From Paracoccaceae bacterium (GTDB taxonomy: Bacteria > Pseudomonadota > Alphaproteobacteria > Rhodobacterales > Rhodobacteraceae), in NCBI GenBank assembly GCA_026989055.1, contig JALSKC010000031.1, positions 1 to 64,000 on the forward strand: a DNA stretch of 64,000 bases. The letters are read 5' to 3'. The notes beneath the pieces are model-generated. The model searched no databases. It was not told the origin of the DNA and worked only from the letters and a program-made list of their open reading frames with translations. Both the position numbers and the translations under genes were made by a program. Of the stretch, positions 37,518-47,282 are shown piece by piece (within the stretch, counting starts at the first letter, position 1; each line of letters opens with the position of its first letter).

Positions 37518-37967
37518 ATGCCGAAATTTCTGGACTGGCCGCCGGTCTGGCTGCTGATCTGCATGTTCGTTGCCTGGGGCGCGGCGCGCTACCTGCCCTG
37601 GGCGGTGGTCGAATTCCCGGGGCAGCGGGCGATCGGGGGCGGGCTGATCCTGCTCGGCCTGCTGCTGAGCCTGCTGGCGGCATGGGAAATGCACCGGGCG
37701 CGCACCACCATCGTGCCGCATCGCGCGCCGGAGGCGCTGGTGACGCGTGGCGTTTTCCGGTTCAGCCGCAACCCGATCTATCTGAGCGACTGGATCATGC
37801 TGCTCGGCTGGATCATCCTCTGGGGCGCGCTGGCGGCACTGCCGCTGCTGTGGGTGTTCGCGAAGATCATCGAGAAGCGCTTCATCCGCGGCGAGGAGGA
37901 AAGGCTGCGTGCCCGCTTCGGAGAGCGGTTCGAGGACTGGTCCCGCCGCACCCGCCGCTGGATCTGA
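37518..37967 (+). CDS. ICMT/PEMT-like membrane methyltransferase family protein
   Basis: A 149-residue membrane protein with three or four helices and the C-terminal signature RFSRNPIYLSDWI followed by FIRGEEERLRARFGERFEDW. This is the isoprenylcysteine carboxyl methyltransferase/phospholipid methyltransferase-like family, which uses S-adenosylmethionine. The bacterial substrate is unknown. ATG 37518 follows GGAAAGGA. Confidence 0.82.
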   Translation: MPKFLDWPPVWLLICMFVAWGAARYLPWAVVEFPGQRAIGGGLILLGLLLSLLAAWEMHRARTTIVPHRAPEALVTRGVFRFSRNPIYLSDWIMLLGWIILWGALAALPLLWVFAKIIEKRFIRGEEERLRARFGERFEDWSRRTRRWI

Positions 37968-38063
37968 CCCCGGAATCTGTCCCGGATGGATCCGGGCACC
38001 GGATCCGGGCCGGTGGTTCCGGCCGTTCCCGGTGCTGCTCCGTGCGGGCCCCGTGCGGGCCTT

Positions 38064-38099
38064 CGTGCAGGCAGCGAAGGGCGTGCAGGCAGCGAAGGG
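38064..38099. repeat. 18-bp exact tandem duplication
   Basis: CGTGCAGGCAGCGAAGGG twice, head to tail. Just upstream CGTGCGGGCC is also doubled (38041 and 38052). Located in the gap between convergent genes. Confidence 0.95.
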
Positions 38100-38153
38100 G
38101 GCTCCGGGGGAGCCTCCGCGGCAGTTCCGCTCCCCCCGCGGGCCGCGCCGCGC

Positions 38154-38675
38154 TCAGCCGCCGAAGACCTCTTCCAGCCGCGGCGCGATTTCCTCGGGCG
38201 TTCCGGGATAGACCGGCAGGCCGCGCTTCAGCCAGCCGGGGCCGTTCGGCCCGCCGGCCATGCCCTCGGCCACGTCGAGCAGCCCGGGAAAGCCCTGCTC
38301 GGTGAGGGTGTTCACCACATAGCCCGAGCGGTTGCCGGTGCGGCAGATCAGGGCGATCTTCCGGTCGGGATAGGCGTTGCGCAGATCCACCAGGCGCCGG
38401 ACGAAATCCGGTGCCCGCATGTCCAGCGCGATCGCGCCTTCGCCGATCCCGGTCTGCCGCCATTCCTGCGGAGTGCGGATGTCCACCAGGATGATCTCGC
38501 CGTTCCCGGCCGCCTCGTGGGCGCTTTGCGCATCCATGATCCCGGCTCCCTGCGGTTTTCCGGCCTGTGCCAGCGCCCGGGGCAGGGCGAAGGCGAGCGC
38601 GCCGGACACGGCCAGCCCTCCGGCTGCAAGAAGAACCCGCCGGGTCGGGCCGGAAGTGGTGACTTGTGGTCGCAT
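38154..38675 (-). CDS. Exported rhodanese-domain protein
   Basis: A 173-residue protein with a twin-Arg-containing signal segment (RRVLLAAGGLAVSGALAFAL, cleavage near ALA|QAG) and one rhodanese domain with catalytic Cys111 in CRTGNRSG. It is probably a periplasmic or membrane-attached sulfurtransferase; the physiological acceptor is unknown. The start at 38675 follows GGAG at eight bases. It is divergent from pntA. Confidence 0.88.
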   Translation of the reverse strand: MRPQVTTSGPTRRVLLAAGGLAVSGALAFALPRALAQAGKPQGAGIMDAQSAHEAAGNGEIILVDIRTPQEWRQTGIGEGAIALDMRAPDFVRRLVDLRNAYPDRKIALICRTGNRSGYVVNTLTEQGFPGLLDVAEGMAGGPNGPGWLKRGLPVYPGTPEEIAPRLEEVFGG

Positions 38676-38820
38676 CTGCGCTACTCCGATCCGAAGCTTC
38701 GTTGAATTTGCATCGGCGGACAAGTAAGTAACGCTGGCCCTCGGGAAAAGGGGGCGGGTATTGACAAATGGTCACACCGGCGCGTTCGCACGGGCGCGCG
38801 CAGGACAGGAGGGACGGGTC

Positions 38821-40395
38821 TTGAAGATCGGGGCACCGAAGGAGATCATCGAGGGCGAGGCGCGCGTGGCGATGACGCCCGACAGCGCGCGGGCCTTGCG
38901 GAAACTCGGCCACGAATGTCTGATCGAGGCCGGCGCCGGCAGGGAGGCCGGCTTTTCCGATGCCGCCTACAGGGAGGCCGGCGTGACCGTGATCAGGGGC
39001 GCTGCCGCCCTGTGGAAGGCGGCGGATGTGGTGCTCAAGGTGCGCCCGCCGGAGCCGGTCGAGATGAAGCGCCTGCAGAAGGGGCAGACGCTGATCAGCT
39101 TCTTCAACCCCGGCGAGAACGAGGACGGCATGAAGAAGGCCGCCGAGAGGGAGGCCACCGTCATCGCCATGGAAATGGTGCCGCGCATCAGCCGGGCGCA
39201 GAAGATGGACGCGCTCAGCTCGATGGCCAACATCGCCGGCTACCGTTCGGTGATCGAGGCGGCCGAGAACTTTCCGCGCTTCCTGAACGGCCAGGTGACG
39301 GCCGCGGGCAAGGTGCCGCCGGCCAAGGTTCTGGTGGTCGGCGCAGGGGTTGCCGGTCTGGCGGCGATCGGCACCGCGGTTTCGCTTGGCGCCATCGTCC
39401 ATGCCTTCGACGTGCGCCCCGAGGTGGCCGAACAGATCGAGAGCATGGGCGCGGAATTCGTCTTTCTCGAATTCGAGGACGATCAGGACGGCGCCGAGAC
39501 CGGCGGCTATGCCAAGCCTTCCAGCCCGGAATTCCTGGCCAAGCAGCTGGAGAAGTTCCGCGAACTCGCTCCCGAGATGGACATCGTGATCACCACCGCG
39601 CTGATCCCCGGCCGCCCGGCACCCAGGCTGTGGACAAAGGACATGGTGGAGGCGATGAAGCCGGGTTCGGTCATCGTGGATCTTGCCGCCGAGCGGGGCG
39701 GCAACTGCGAGCTGACGAAACCCGACGAACGGATCGTCACGAAGAACGGTGTCACCATCATCGGTTACACCGATTTCCCCTCGCGCATGGCAAGCCAGGC
39801 CAGCACGCTTTATGCGAACAACCTGCGCCACATGATTGCAGATCTGACGCCCGGAAAGGACGGCAGGATCGTGCATGACATGGAGGACGACGTGATCCGC
39901 TCGGCCACTGTCGTCCACAAGGGCAAGATCACCTGGCCGCCGCCGCCGCTGAAGGTGCAGGCGATTGCGTCGAAGAAACCGGCCGCCGCGGCGCCGGCGG
40001 AACTGACGGCGGAAGAAAGACGCGCGCAGGAACTGGCGGCCTTCAGGAAGGCCACGCGCGACCAGGTGGCGATGCTGGTGGCCGGCGGCGCGCTGATGCT
40101 GCTGATCGGCGCTTACGCCCCGGCAAGCTTCATGCAGCATTTCATCGTGTTTGCTCTGGCCGTCTTTGTCGGCTTCCAGGTGATCTGGAACGTTTCCCAC
40201 GCGCTGCACACGCCCCTGATGGCGGTGACCAACGCCATTTCCGGCATCATCATCCTGGGCGCGCTGCTGCAGATCGGCTCCGGCTCGTGGCTGGTGATGG
40301 CGCTTGCCTTCGTGTCGGTCCTGATCGCCACGATCAACATCGTCGGCGGGTTCCTGGTGACCCGGCGGATGTTGGCCATGTTCCGGAAATCCTGA
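38821..40395 (+). CDS. pntA: NAD(P) transhydrogenase alpha subunit
   Basis: Couples proton entry to hydride transfer from NADH to NADP, supplying NADPH. The 524-residue subunit has the NAD-binding domain I ([38 protein letters not shown]) and a C-terminal membrane part (about 425-524). It is the fused form, as in E. coli, not the split PntAA/PntAB. The start is a TTG at 38821: AGGAGG lies eight bases upstream, and MKIGAPKEI matches the family. pntB follows 13 bases later. Confidence 0.95.
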   Translation: MKIGAPKEIIEGEARVAMTPDSARALRKLGHECLIEAGAGREAGFSDAAYREAGVTVIRGAAALWKAADVVLKVRPPEPVEMKRLQKGQTLISFFNPGENEDGMKKAAEREATVIAMEMVPRISRAQKMDALSSMANIAGYRSVIEAAENFPRFLNGQVTAAGKVPPAKVLVVGAGVAGLAAIGTAVSLGAIVHAFDVRPEVAEQIESMGAEFVFLEFEDDQDGAETGGYAKPSSPEFLAKQLEKFRELAPEMDIVITTALIPGRPAPRLWTKDMVEAMKPGSVIVDLAAERGGNCELTKPDERIVTKNGVTIIGYTDFPSRMASQASTLYANNLRHMIADLTPGKDGRIVHDMEDDVIRSATVVHKGKITWPPPPLKVQAIASKKPAAAAPAELTAEERRAQELAAFRKATRDQVAMLVAGGALMLLIGAYAPASFMQHFIVFALAVFVGFQVIWNVSHALHTPLMAVTNAISGIIILGALLQIGSGSWLVMALAFVSVLIATINIVGGFLVTRRMLAMFRKS

Positions 40396-40408
40396 GGAGG
40401 GCGGGCTC

Positions 40409-41842
40409 ATGAGCATCGGACTGGTCTCGGCCGCCTATATCGCGGCATCGGTTCTTTTCATCCTTTCCCTTGGCGGGCTGTCAAATCAGGAAAGCGCCAA
40501 GCGTGCCGTCTGGTATGGCATCGTCGGCATGGCCATCGCCGTGGCCGCCACGATCCTCGGTCCCGACAGCGGCAATTACCTGCTGCTGCTGGTCGCGGTG
40601 GCCGCTGGCGGCTATGCCGGCTGGCATGTGGCCGGCAGGGTCCAGATGACCGAGATGCCGCAGCTGGTGGCCGCCTTGCACAGTTTCGTCGGTCTGGCGG
40701 CGGTGTTCATCGGGCTGAATGCTCAGCTTGAACTGAGCGCGGTCCAGGGCATGGACGAAGCGGCACGCGAAGCATTGACCGGCTTTGCCGCCAGGCTGGC
40801 GCACAAGGATGCGGTCGAAATCGCCATCCTGAAGGTCGAGGTCTTCCTTGGCATCTTCATCGGCGCCGTAACCTTCACCGGCTCGGTCGTCGCCTTCGGC
40901 AAGCTGGCCGGAAAGATTGATGGCAAGCCGAGCAAGCTGCCGGGCGGCCACATGCTGAACCTGGGCGCGCTGATCCTTTCGGTGATCCTGGGGGTCATGT
41001 TCTTCAACGGCGCGGGCATCTGGACGATGGTGCTGGTCACGCTGATCGCCGGTTTCATCGGCTGGCACCTGATCATGGGGATCGGCGGCGCCGACATGCC
41101 GGTGGTGGTCTCGATGCTCAACAGCTACTCGGGCTGGGCGGCGGCGGCCATCGGCTTCACGCTCGGCAATGATCTGCTGATCGTCACCGGCGCGCTGGTC
41201 GGCTCTTCCGGTGCGATCCTCAGCTACATCATGTGCAAGGCGATGAACCGCGCCTTCGTCTCGGTGATCCTCGGCGGCTTTGGCGGGCCGAGCGGACCGC
41301 AGATGGAGGTCGAGGGCGAAATGATCGCCATCGACGCCGACGGCGTGGCATCCGCGCTCAAGGATGCCGACAGCATCATCATCGTGCCGGGCTACGGCAT
41401 GGCGGTGGCGCAGGCCCAGCAGGCGGTGGCCGAGGTCACGCGCCGGCTGCGCGAGGCGGGCAAGACCGTGCGCTTCGGCATTCACCCGGTGGCGGGCCGC
41501 CTGCCGGGGCACATGAACGTGCTGCTGGCCGAGGCCAAGGTGCCCTACGACATCGTGCTGGAGATGGACGAGATCAACGACGATTTCCCGGAAACCGACG
41601 TGGTGATCGTGATCGGCGCCAATGACATCGTGAACCCGGCCGCCCAGGAAGACCCGAACTCGCCCATCGCCGGCATGCCGGTGCTGGAAGTGTGGAAGGC
41701 GAAACAGGTGTTCGTCTCCAAGCGCGGCCAGGGCACCGGCTATTCGGGCATCGAGAACCCGCTGTTCTACAAGGAGAACACGCGCATGTTCTACGGCGAT
41801 GCCAAGGAGAGCATGAACGAGGTGCTCAAGCGCCTCGACTGA
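40409..41842 (+). CDS. pntB: NAD(P) transhydrogenase beta subunit
   Basis: Membrane subunit of 477 residues with about eight or nine helices, followed by the NADP-binding domain III (about 300-477: [46 protein letters not shown]). Together with PntA it forms the proton-translocating transhydrogenase in the inner membrane. ATG 40409 follows GAGGAGGG. Full family length. Confidence 0.97.
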   Translation: MSIGLVSAAYIAASVLFILSLGGLSNQESAKRAVWYGIVGMAIAVAATILGPDSGNYLLLLVAVAAGGYAGWHVAGRVQMTEMPQLVAALHSFVGLAAVFIGLNAQLELSAVQGMDEAAREALTGFAARLAHKDAVEIAILKVEVFLGIFIGAVTFTGSVVAFGKLAGKIDGKPSKLPGGHMLNLGALILSVILGVMFFNGAGIWTMVLVTLIAGFIGWHLIMGIGGADMPVVVSMLNSYSGWAAAAIGFTLGNDLLIVTGALVGSSGAILSYIMCKAMNRAFVSVILGGFGGPSGPQMEVEGEMIAIDADGVASALKDADSIIIVPGYGMAVAQAQQAVAEVTRRLREAGKTVRFGIHPVAGRLPGHMNVLLAEAKVPYDIVLEMDEINDDFPETDVVIVIGANDIVNPAAQEDPNSPIAGMPVLEVWKAKQVFVSKRGQGTGYSGIENPLFYKENTRMFYGDAKESMNEVLKRLD

Positions 41843-41936
41843 GGCGCGAGGAGAGGGCAGGCAGAATGGCGGGCGGGGCGCGCGCCTGATCCGCCAGCCC
41901 CGGCCGGAAGAAAAGCCGGAAGGAGAACTGTGCGCG

Positions 41937-43250
41937 ATGGACCCGGATGACAACGACGGCAGTGCCCGCAACGGCCTGCAGGACCACCCGCTGCGCTACG
42001 CGCTGGTGAACGAGCTGCACGCCCGCCCCTTCGCGGCACTGAACGTGCCGAGCCATGCGGTGTTCCTGGCGATCAAGCTGCCGAAAAATGCCAAGATGCG
42101 TGACCGCGCGCGCGACCGGGCCCATCTGATCGCGCTGCTCGACCGCTTCGGCGCGCCGCATCCCCAGCCCGGCGCAACCCATTATTTCGGCGATCTCGGG
42201 CGCTACCGCCTGAAGTGGGAGCAGCACTCCGAATTCGTCACCTACACGCTGTTTGCCGAAGGGGTCTATGAAAACCCTTTCGATACCTCCGCCTTCACCG
42301 CCTTCCCGCCCGACTGGCTGGCCGAGGCGCCGGGCGCACGGATCAGCTCGGCCCTGATCCGGGTCGAGCCGATGCCCGAAACGGAAGCCGGAATCGACGA
42401 ACGCCTGTCCGCATGGTTCGTCTCGGAAAGCCTCGCTGTCTCGCGCGTGGCCGACGGCTGCGCGGTGATCGCCGGAGATTTCCGCATCGATCCGGGCGGG
42501 CACATGCGCTTTGCCGTCTTCGTGCGTGCGGGCACCACGGCCCGGCGGATCGGGCGCATCGTGCAGCGGTTGTGCGAACTGGAAGTCTACAAGACGATGT
42601 CGCTGCTGGCGCTGCCGATGGCCCGGGGCGTGTCCCGGCGGATGGTCGAATTCGATGCCGAGGTCTCGGCCCTGGTCCGTCAGGTGCAGGGGGAGGACCA
42701 GCCGGCGCGGGCCACGCTCGACAAGCTGCTGGCGCTCTCGACCGAGCTGGAGGCGCTGATGGCCAGCCATGCCTACCGGTTCAGCGCCACCGGCGCCTAT
42801 GCCGCGCTGGTCGAGGAGCGGATCCAGGTGATGCAGGAGCAGCGCTTCCAGGGGCGCCAGACCTTTCGCGAATTCATGATGCGGCGCTTCGACCCGGCGA
42901 TACGCACCATCCGCGCCGCCGAGCGGCAGCTGGAGCAGATGGCCACCCGGACCAAGCGCGCCGGCGACCTGTTGCGCACCCGGGTCGAAGTGGCGCGTTC
43001 GGAGCAGAACCAGAAGCTGCTGGCCAGCATGGACCGGCGGGCGGACCTGCAGCTGCGCCTGCAGAAGACGGTGGAAGGGCTCTCCGTGGTCGCCATCGGC
43101 TATTACTCGGTCAACCTCGCGGCCTATTTCTTGGCGCCTTTTGCAAAAGGTCACGGGGTCGAGAAGCCCTGGCTGATGGCGGGGCTGACCCCGGTCGTGC
43201 TGCTGGTGCTCTGGATCGTGATCCACCGGATACGCAAGCGCCTCGAATGA
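41937..43250 (+). CDS. DUF3422 family membrane-anchored protein
   Basis: A 437-residue protein: a soluble N-terminal part beginning DHPLRYALVNELHARPF (the DUF3422 signature), a central region with long helices (about 230-360, likely coiled coil), and two C-terminal transmembrane helices (about 380-432). Function unknown, although the fold order suggests a membrane-attached sensor or scaffold, somewhat like CorA-type proteins. It lies 94 bases after pntB and may be co-transcribed. Confidence 0.85.
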   Translation: MDPDDNDGSARNGLQDHPLRYALVNELHARPFAALNVPSHAVFLAIKLPKNAKMRDRARDRAHLIALLDRFGAPHPQPGATHYFGDLGRYRLKWEQHSEFVTYTLFAEGVYENPFDTSAFTAFPPDWLAEAPGARISSALIRVEPMPETEAGIDERLSAWFVSESLAVSRVADGCAVIAGDFRIDPGGHMRFAVFVRAGTTARRIGRIVQRLCELEVYKTMSLLALPMARGVSRRMVEFDAEVSALVRQVQGEDQPARATLDKLLALSTELEALMASHAYRFSATGAYAALVEERIQVMQEQRFQGRQTFREFMMRRFDPAIRTIRAAERQLEQMATRTKRAGDLLRTRVEVARSEQNQKLLASMDRRADLQLRLQKTVEGLSVVAIGYYSVNLAAYFLAPFAKGHGVEKPWLMAGLTPVVLLVLWIVIHRIRKRLE

Positions 43251-43353
43251 CGGCGGGCGGGGGGCTTCCGCTCCCGGCCCCTCCCGCTGTCCCGTTCCCT
43301 TCCCGGGGGCTGGTCACTGGCGCGACCGCCCGTCCCCGAAGCCGTCTGACGAC

Positions 43354-43383
43354 GGGAGAAGAGGCCGGGGGAGAAGAGGCCGG
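43354..43383. repeat. 15-bp exact tandem duplication
   Basis: GGGAGAAGAGGCCGG twice, head to tail, in the 252-base gap between convergent genes (DUF3422 and the peptide permease). Nothing else is recognisable in that gap. Confidence 0.95.
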
Positions 43384-43502
43384 CGGGCTCTGCCTTGCCC
43401 GTTCCTTCTTGCCTGCGGGGTCCTTCTGCGGGCGCCTTTCCTGCGCCCGGGAACATCTCCGCCGGCTGCAACGCGGCACAGCCGCGGCGCAGGCCATTGC
43501 CC

Positions 43503-44483
43503 TCAGCGGCCGCGGATCCGCGGATCCAGCGCGTCGCGCAGCCCGTCTCCGATGTAGTTGACCGAAAGCACCGTGAGCGAGATCGCCAGCCCCGGCCAGA
43601 TCACCCGTTCGGGGAACAGCTGCATCCGGTCCACCGCATCATTCAGCAGCCGCCCCCAGGTGGGAAAATCGGGGGGGAAGCCGAAGCCGAGAAAGGAAAG
43701 CGCGCTTTCGGTGATGATGGCGCTGGCGATTCCGAGGGTCGCCGAAACCATGATCGGGCTGAGCACATTGGGCAGGATATGGCGGGGGATCATCCGCCGC
43801 GGCGGGGTGCCGATGGAGCGTGCCGCGAGCACGAATTCGCGCTCCTTGAGCGCCAGGACGTCGCCACGCACGATCCGCGCGGTCTGCATCCAGCTGGTCA
43901 GCCCCACCAGGGTGACGATCAGCACGAAGATCCCGCCCTCGACTCCGAACGCCGCCTTCAGCGGCTCCCGGAACAGCAGCACCGCCACCAGAAGCAGCGG
44001 CAGCAGCGGCAGCGCCAGGAACAGGTCGGTCAGCCGCATCAGCGGCCCGTCGAGCCGGCGGAAGAATCCGGCGAGCACTCCGATGGCGGTGCCAAGCACC
44101 ACCGAAAGCGCCATCGCCGCCAGCCCGACGGCGATCGAGACCTGCCCGCCCAGCATCATCCGGGCCAGCAGGTCGCGGCCGATGTTGTCGGTTCCCAGCG
44201 GGTGGGCCCAGTCCACCTTGGCACCGCTGTCCCAGAGCAGCACGTAGATCGGCCGCATGTCGCGCAGCCGGATGAAGTCGCGCCCGGTGGGCACCAGCCT
44301 GGCGTCCTGGGGGTAGATCAGCGGCCCGAGGAAGACCCCGAGCAGGATGGACAGGAAGATCAGCGCGCCTATCAGCGCGCCGCGGTGCTTCTTGAACTGG
44401 TCCCACACGTCCCGCCACTGGCTGCGCGGCGGGCGGGGCAGGGCGGGGCTGTCGCCGGTGGGGGCTGCCTTGTTCTCACTCAT
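43503..44483 (-). CDS. Peptide ABC transporter permease (DppC/OppC type)
   Basis: A 326-residue inner-membrane permease with an N-terminal OppC extension helix (RGALIGALIFLSILLGVFLG), five further helices and the EAA-type loop AARSIGTPPRRMIPRHILPN. Its start overlaps the end of the partner permease gene by eight bases. It is the last gene of the minus-strand operon D-F-A-B-C. Confidence 0.93.
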   Translation of the reverse strand: MSENKAAPTGDSPALPRPPRSQWRDVWDQFKKHRGALIGALIFLSILLGVFLGPLIYPQDARLVPTGRDFIRLRDMRPIYVLLWDSGAKVDWAHPLGTDNIGRDLLARMMLGGQVSIAVGLAAMALSVVLGTAIGVLAGFFRRLDGPLMRLTDLFLALPLLPLLLVAVLLFREPLKAAFGVEGGIFVLIVTLVGLTSWMQTARIVRGDVLALKEREFVLAARSIGTPPRRMIPRHILPNVLSPIMVSATLGIASAIITESALSFLGFGFPPDFPTWGRLLNDAVDRMQLFPERVIWPGLAISLTVLSVNYIGDGLRDALDPRIRGR

Positions 44484-45483
44484 AGCGGATCCGCGGGTCG
44501 AGAATGCCGTAGATGATGTCGGCGATCAGGTTGAACAGCACGATCAGCACGGCGAAGATGAAGGTGAGGGTCTGCACCATCGGCAGGTCGTTGGCCTCGA
44601 TCGAGCCGATCAGGAGCTGGCCGATCCCGTTCACCTTGAACACCTGTTCGGTGATGATCGCCCCGCCGAAGATCGAGGGGATCCCCAGCGCGATCACGGT
44701 TGCCACCGGGATCATGGAGTTGCGCAGCACGTGCACGAGGATCACCGTCGGTTCGCTCACCCCCTTGGCGCGGGCGGTGCGCACGTAGTCGAGGTTGAGG
44801 TTGTCCAGCATGGAGGCACGCATGAAGCGGCTGATCTGGCTGGTGATCTGCAACGCCAGCACCATCACCGGCATCACCATCTGGCGCAGCTGGGCGAGGA
44901 AGCTGTCCCAGTCCGTCACCCTGAGCGTGGTATCGTAGATCGAGGGAAACCAGCCCAGCCAGACCGAGAAGATGACGATCACCAGGACACCGGAAAAGAA
45001 CGGCGGCACCGAAAAGCCGATCATGGTGACGAAGGTGCCCACATTGTCGAACAGCGAATACTGCCGGTAGGCGGAATAGACCCCCACCGGGATCGCGATC
45101 ACGATCGCCACCACATAGGCCACCCCGACCACCCAGAGCGTCTGGGGGATGCGCTGGGCGATGATGTCGAAGATCGGGCTGCGGGTCTGCCAGGAGATGG
45201 CGCGCTGGTAACCGTCGGAAAAATTCGTTCCGAACAGGCTGTCGAACAGGTGGAGCGGCTCCACCCAGAAGATCTGGGTCAGCCATTTCCAGTAGCGGAT
45301 CGGCGCCGGCTCGCCCAGCCCGAGCGCCTCGCGCATCTTCTGCTTCACCTCGGCCGGCACCGTCAGCGGCACCTGGGCCATCGGATCGCCTGGCGCGAGT
45401 TCCAGCAGCAGGAAGATGACGATGCTGATGAAGATCAGCGTCGGCACCGCCATGAACAGCCTTCTGATGGTGTAGTTGAGCAT
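44476..45483 (-). CDS. Peptide ABC transporter permease (DppB/OppB type)
   Basis: A 335-residue permease starting MLNYTIRRLFMAVPT, the usual DppB N-terminus, with six helices and the EAA loop TARAKGVSEPTVILVHVLRN. Start at 45483 follows GAGG. It forms the channel with the DppC-type protein. A strong hairpin separates it from the upstream binding-protein gene. Confidence 0.94.
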   Translation of the reverse strand: MLNYTIRRLFMAVPTLIFISIVIFLLLELAPGDPMAQVPLTVPAEVKQKMREALGLGEPAPIRYWKWLTQIFWVEPLHLFDSLFGTNFSDGYQRAISWQTRSPIFDIIAQRIPQTLWVVGVAYVVAIVIAIPVGVYSAYRQYSLFDNVGTFVTMIGFSVPPFFSGVLVIVIFSVWLGWFPSIYDTTLRVTDWDSFLAQLRQMVMPVMVLALQITSQISRFMRASMLDNLNLDYVRTARAKGVSEPTVILVHVLRNSMIPVATVIALGIPSIFGGAIITEQVFKVNGIGQLLIGSIEANDLPMVQTLTFIFAVLIVLFNLIADIIYGILDPRIRYE

Positions 45484-45513
45484 TGCGCCTCGAACCGCCA
45501 GTTTCAGCACTCC

Positions 45514-45544
45514 GGTGCGGCCCCGCCTTGCGCAGGGCCGCACC
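45514..45544 (-). promoter_or_regulatory. Strong hairpin after the peptide-binding protein gene
   Basis: On the minus strand GGTGCGGCCC pairs perfectly with GGGCCGCACC across an 11-base loop, in the 76-base gap between the binding-protein stop and the DppB-type start. No T-run. The position is the same as for the hairpin in the TRAP operon. Confidence 0.75.
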
Positions 45545-45559
45545 TGTTTCAGAAACGGA

Positions 45560-47281
45560 TCACTTGATCCGATACCAGTCGGCGACGTTCCACAGCTCGC
45601 TGTCCCAGACGTTCAGCACGACGCCTCCCAGCGTGTTGGAATGGGCCGACAGCCGGCCGCGGTGCACCAGCGGGATCATCATGCCGCGCTCCACCGCCAT
45701 GTCGTTGAGCGCCCGACCGATGCGGCCGCGCTCCTCGATGTCGGCGGTCTTGGTGAGCTTCTCGTAGAGCGCGTCATACTCCGGATCGCAGAAGCGCGAG
45801 ATGTTCTCGCCCTGCCACTGGGTTGCCGGGGTCGGCGCCTTGTCGCACAGCCCGTTGCCCAGATAGGCCTGCGGATCGGTGCCGTTGAAGGTGTTGGCAT
45901 ACATTTCCACGTCCGCATAGAACTTCTGGAAGGTGTCCGGGCTGCCCGGGTCGCCGCCGAAGAAGACCGAGGCGTTGATGTTGCGCAGCTCGGTCTCGAT
46001 GCCGATCTCGCTCCACCACTGCTTGATCAGCGCCTGGAAGTCCTGGCGCACCGCATTGGTCGAGGTCTGATACAGGATCTTCAGCGGCACGCCGTCCTTC
46101 TCGCGGATGCCGTCGCCGTCGGTATCGACGATGCCGGCCTCATCCAGCAGCTTCTTGGCGCCCTCGATGTCCTGCTTGTCGCAGGTGAAGGTGTCCGAGT
46201 TGTAGAGATCGGGCGCCGGCACCCAGTTGCAGGTCACCTTGCCGGCCTGGCCGTAGCCGATTTCCACCAGCAGCGGCCGGTCGATGGCCAGCGACATCGC
46301 CTTGTAGACGGCCGGGTCGCGCAGGAAGGGGTGCGGGTTCTTCTGCACCCCGTTCTCGATGACCGAGACCGAGCGCATGTCCGGCCCCAGCGCCGGGTCG
46401 GGGTTGGTGTTGTTGAGCATCAGCCGCTCCACCAGCGGGCCGAAGCCGGCGATCGGGGTGCCCTTGCCGCCCTTCTGCATCTCGGCGATCACGTCGGGGG
46501 CCAGCTGCAGGTTCCAGGCGTAGTCGAACTCGCCCGTCTCCATCACCGCGCGCCCGGCCGCGGTGGCATCGCCGCCGCCCTTGAACACCACCCGCGCGAA
46601 GGCCGGCTTGTCCGGGTCGCGATAGTTCTCGTTGGCCTCCATGATGATCACGTCATTGGGCTTGAACTCGACCACCTTGAACGGGCCGGTGCCGATCGGG
46701 CCGAAGTTCGCCTCGGTGCATTCCGGAGCCTTTGCGCCCATGCAGTTCTCGAACTGGGCCTTCTGGATGATCGGGCTCTCACCGCCGACAAACGGGCCGT
46801 AGGGGTTCGGGGTCGGGCCCTCGAAGGTCACCACCACGGTCAGATCGTCGGGGGTTTCCACCGACTTGACGCCCTCGAACTTGGTCAGCTGCGCGCAGCC
46901 GCCCTCGGGGTCGGTGCAGTATTCGTAGGTGAACTTCACGTCGGCCGAGGTGAAGGGCGTGCCGTCGGACCACAGGATTCCCGGCCTGATCTTCCAGGTG
47001 ATGGAGGTCAGATCCGCGCTCACCCCGCCGTTGGCGACGGTGGGGATCTCCTCCACCAGCCAGGGAGTCAGGTTGCCCTTCTCGTCGTAGCGGGCCAGCG
47101 GCTCGATGATCATCGAGGCGCTTTCCACGTCCTTGGTGCCGCCGGAAAGGAACGGGTTGAGGATCGACGGCGCCTGCCAGTAGATGATCCTGACCTCGCC
47201 ATCCTCGCCGCGTCCGGCCCAGGCCGCAGGCGACAGCGCCAGCGCCGCGGCGGCGCCCAGCAGTGCGTGCTTGAGTTTCAT
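45560..47281 (-). CDS. Peptide ABC transporter substrate-binding protein
   Basis: Periplasmic receptor (SBP family 5), 573 residues. It has a signal peptide (MKLKHALLGAAAALALSPAA) and family segments YWQAPSILNPF, ITWKIRPGILWSDGTPFTSADVKFT (shortened here by the length limit) and DTDGDGIREKDG near residue 380. It probably binds oligopeptides or related solutes. ATG 47281 follows AAGGAG. The gene starts one base after the upstream ATPase gene stops, so expression is coupled. Confidence 0.93.
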   Translation of the reverse strand: MKLKHALLGAAAALALSPAAWAGRGEDGEVRIIYWQAPSILNPFLSGGTKDVESASMIIEPLARYDEKGNLTPWLVEEIPTVANGGVSADLTSITWKIRPGILWSDGTPFTSADVKFTYEYCTDPEGGCAQLTKFEGVKSVETPDDLTVVVTFEGPTPNPYGPFVGGESPIIQKAQFENCMGAKAPECTEANFGPIGTGPFKVVEFKPNDVIIMEANENYRDPDKPAFARVVFKGGGDATAAGRAVMETGEFDYAWNLQLAPDVIAEMQKGGKGTPIAGFGPLVERLMLNNTNPDPALGPDMRSVSVIENGVQKNPHPFLRDPAVYKAMSLAIDRPLLVEIGYGQAGKVTCNWVPAPDLYNSDTFTCDKQDIEGAKKLLDEAGIVDTDGDGIREKDGVPLKILYQTSTNAVRQDFQALIKQWWSEIGIETELRNINASVFFGGDPGSPDTFQKFYADVEMYANTFNGTDPQAYLGNGLCDKAPTPATQWQGENISRFCDPEYDALYEKLTKTADIEERGRIGRALNDMAVERGMMIPLVHRGRLSAHSNTLGGVVLNVWDSELWNVADWYRIK

Positions 47282-47282
47282 G

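Noticed and set aside
38761-38820. An upstream in-frame start for pntA at 38761
   Set aside because: It would add about 20 residues without family match, whereas the TTG at 38821 has AGGAGG at good spacing and gives the conserved N-terminus.
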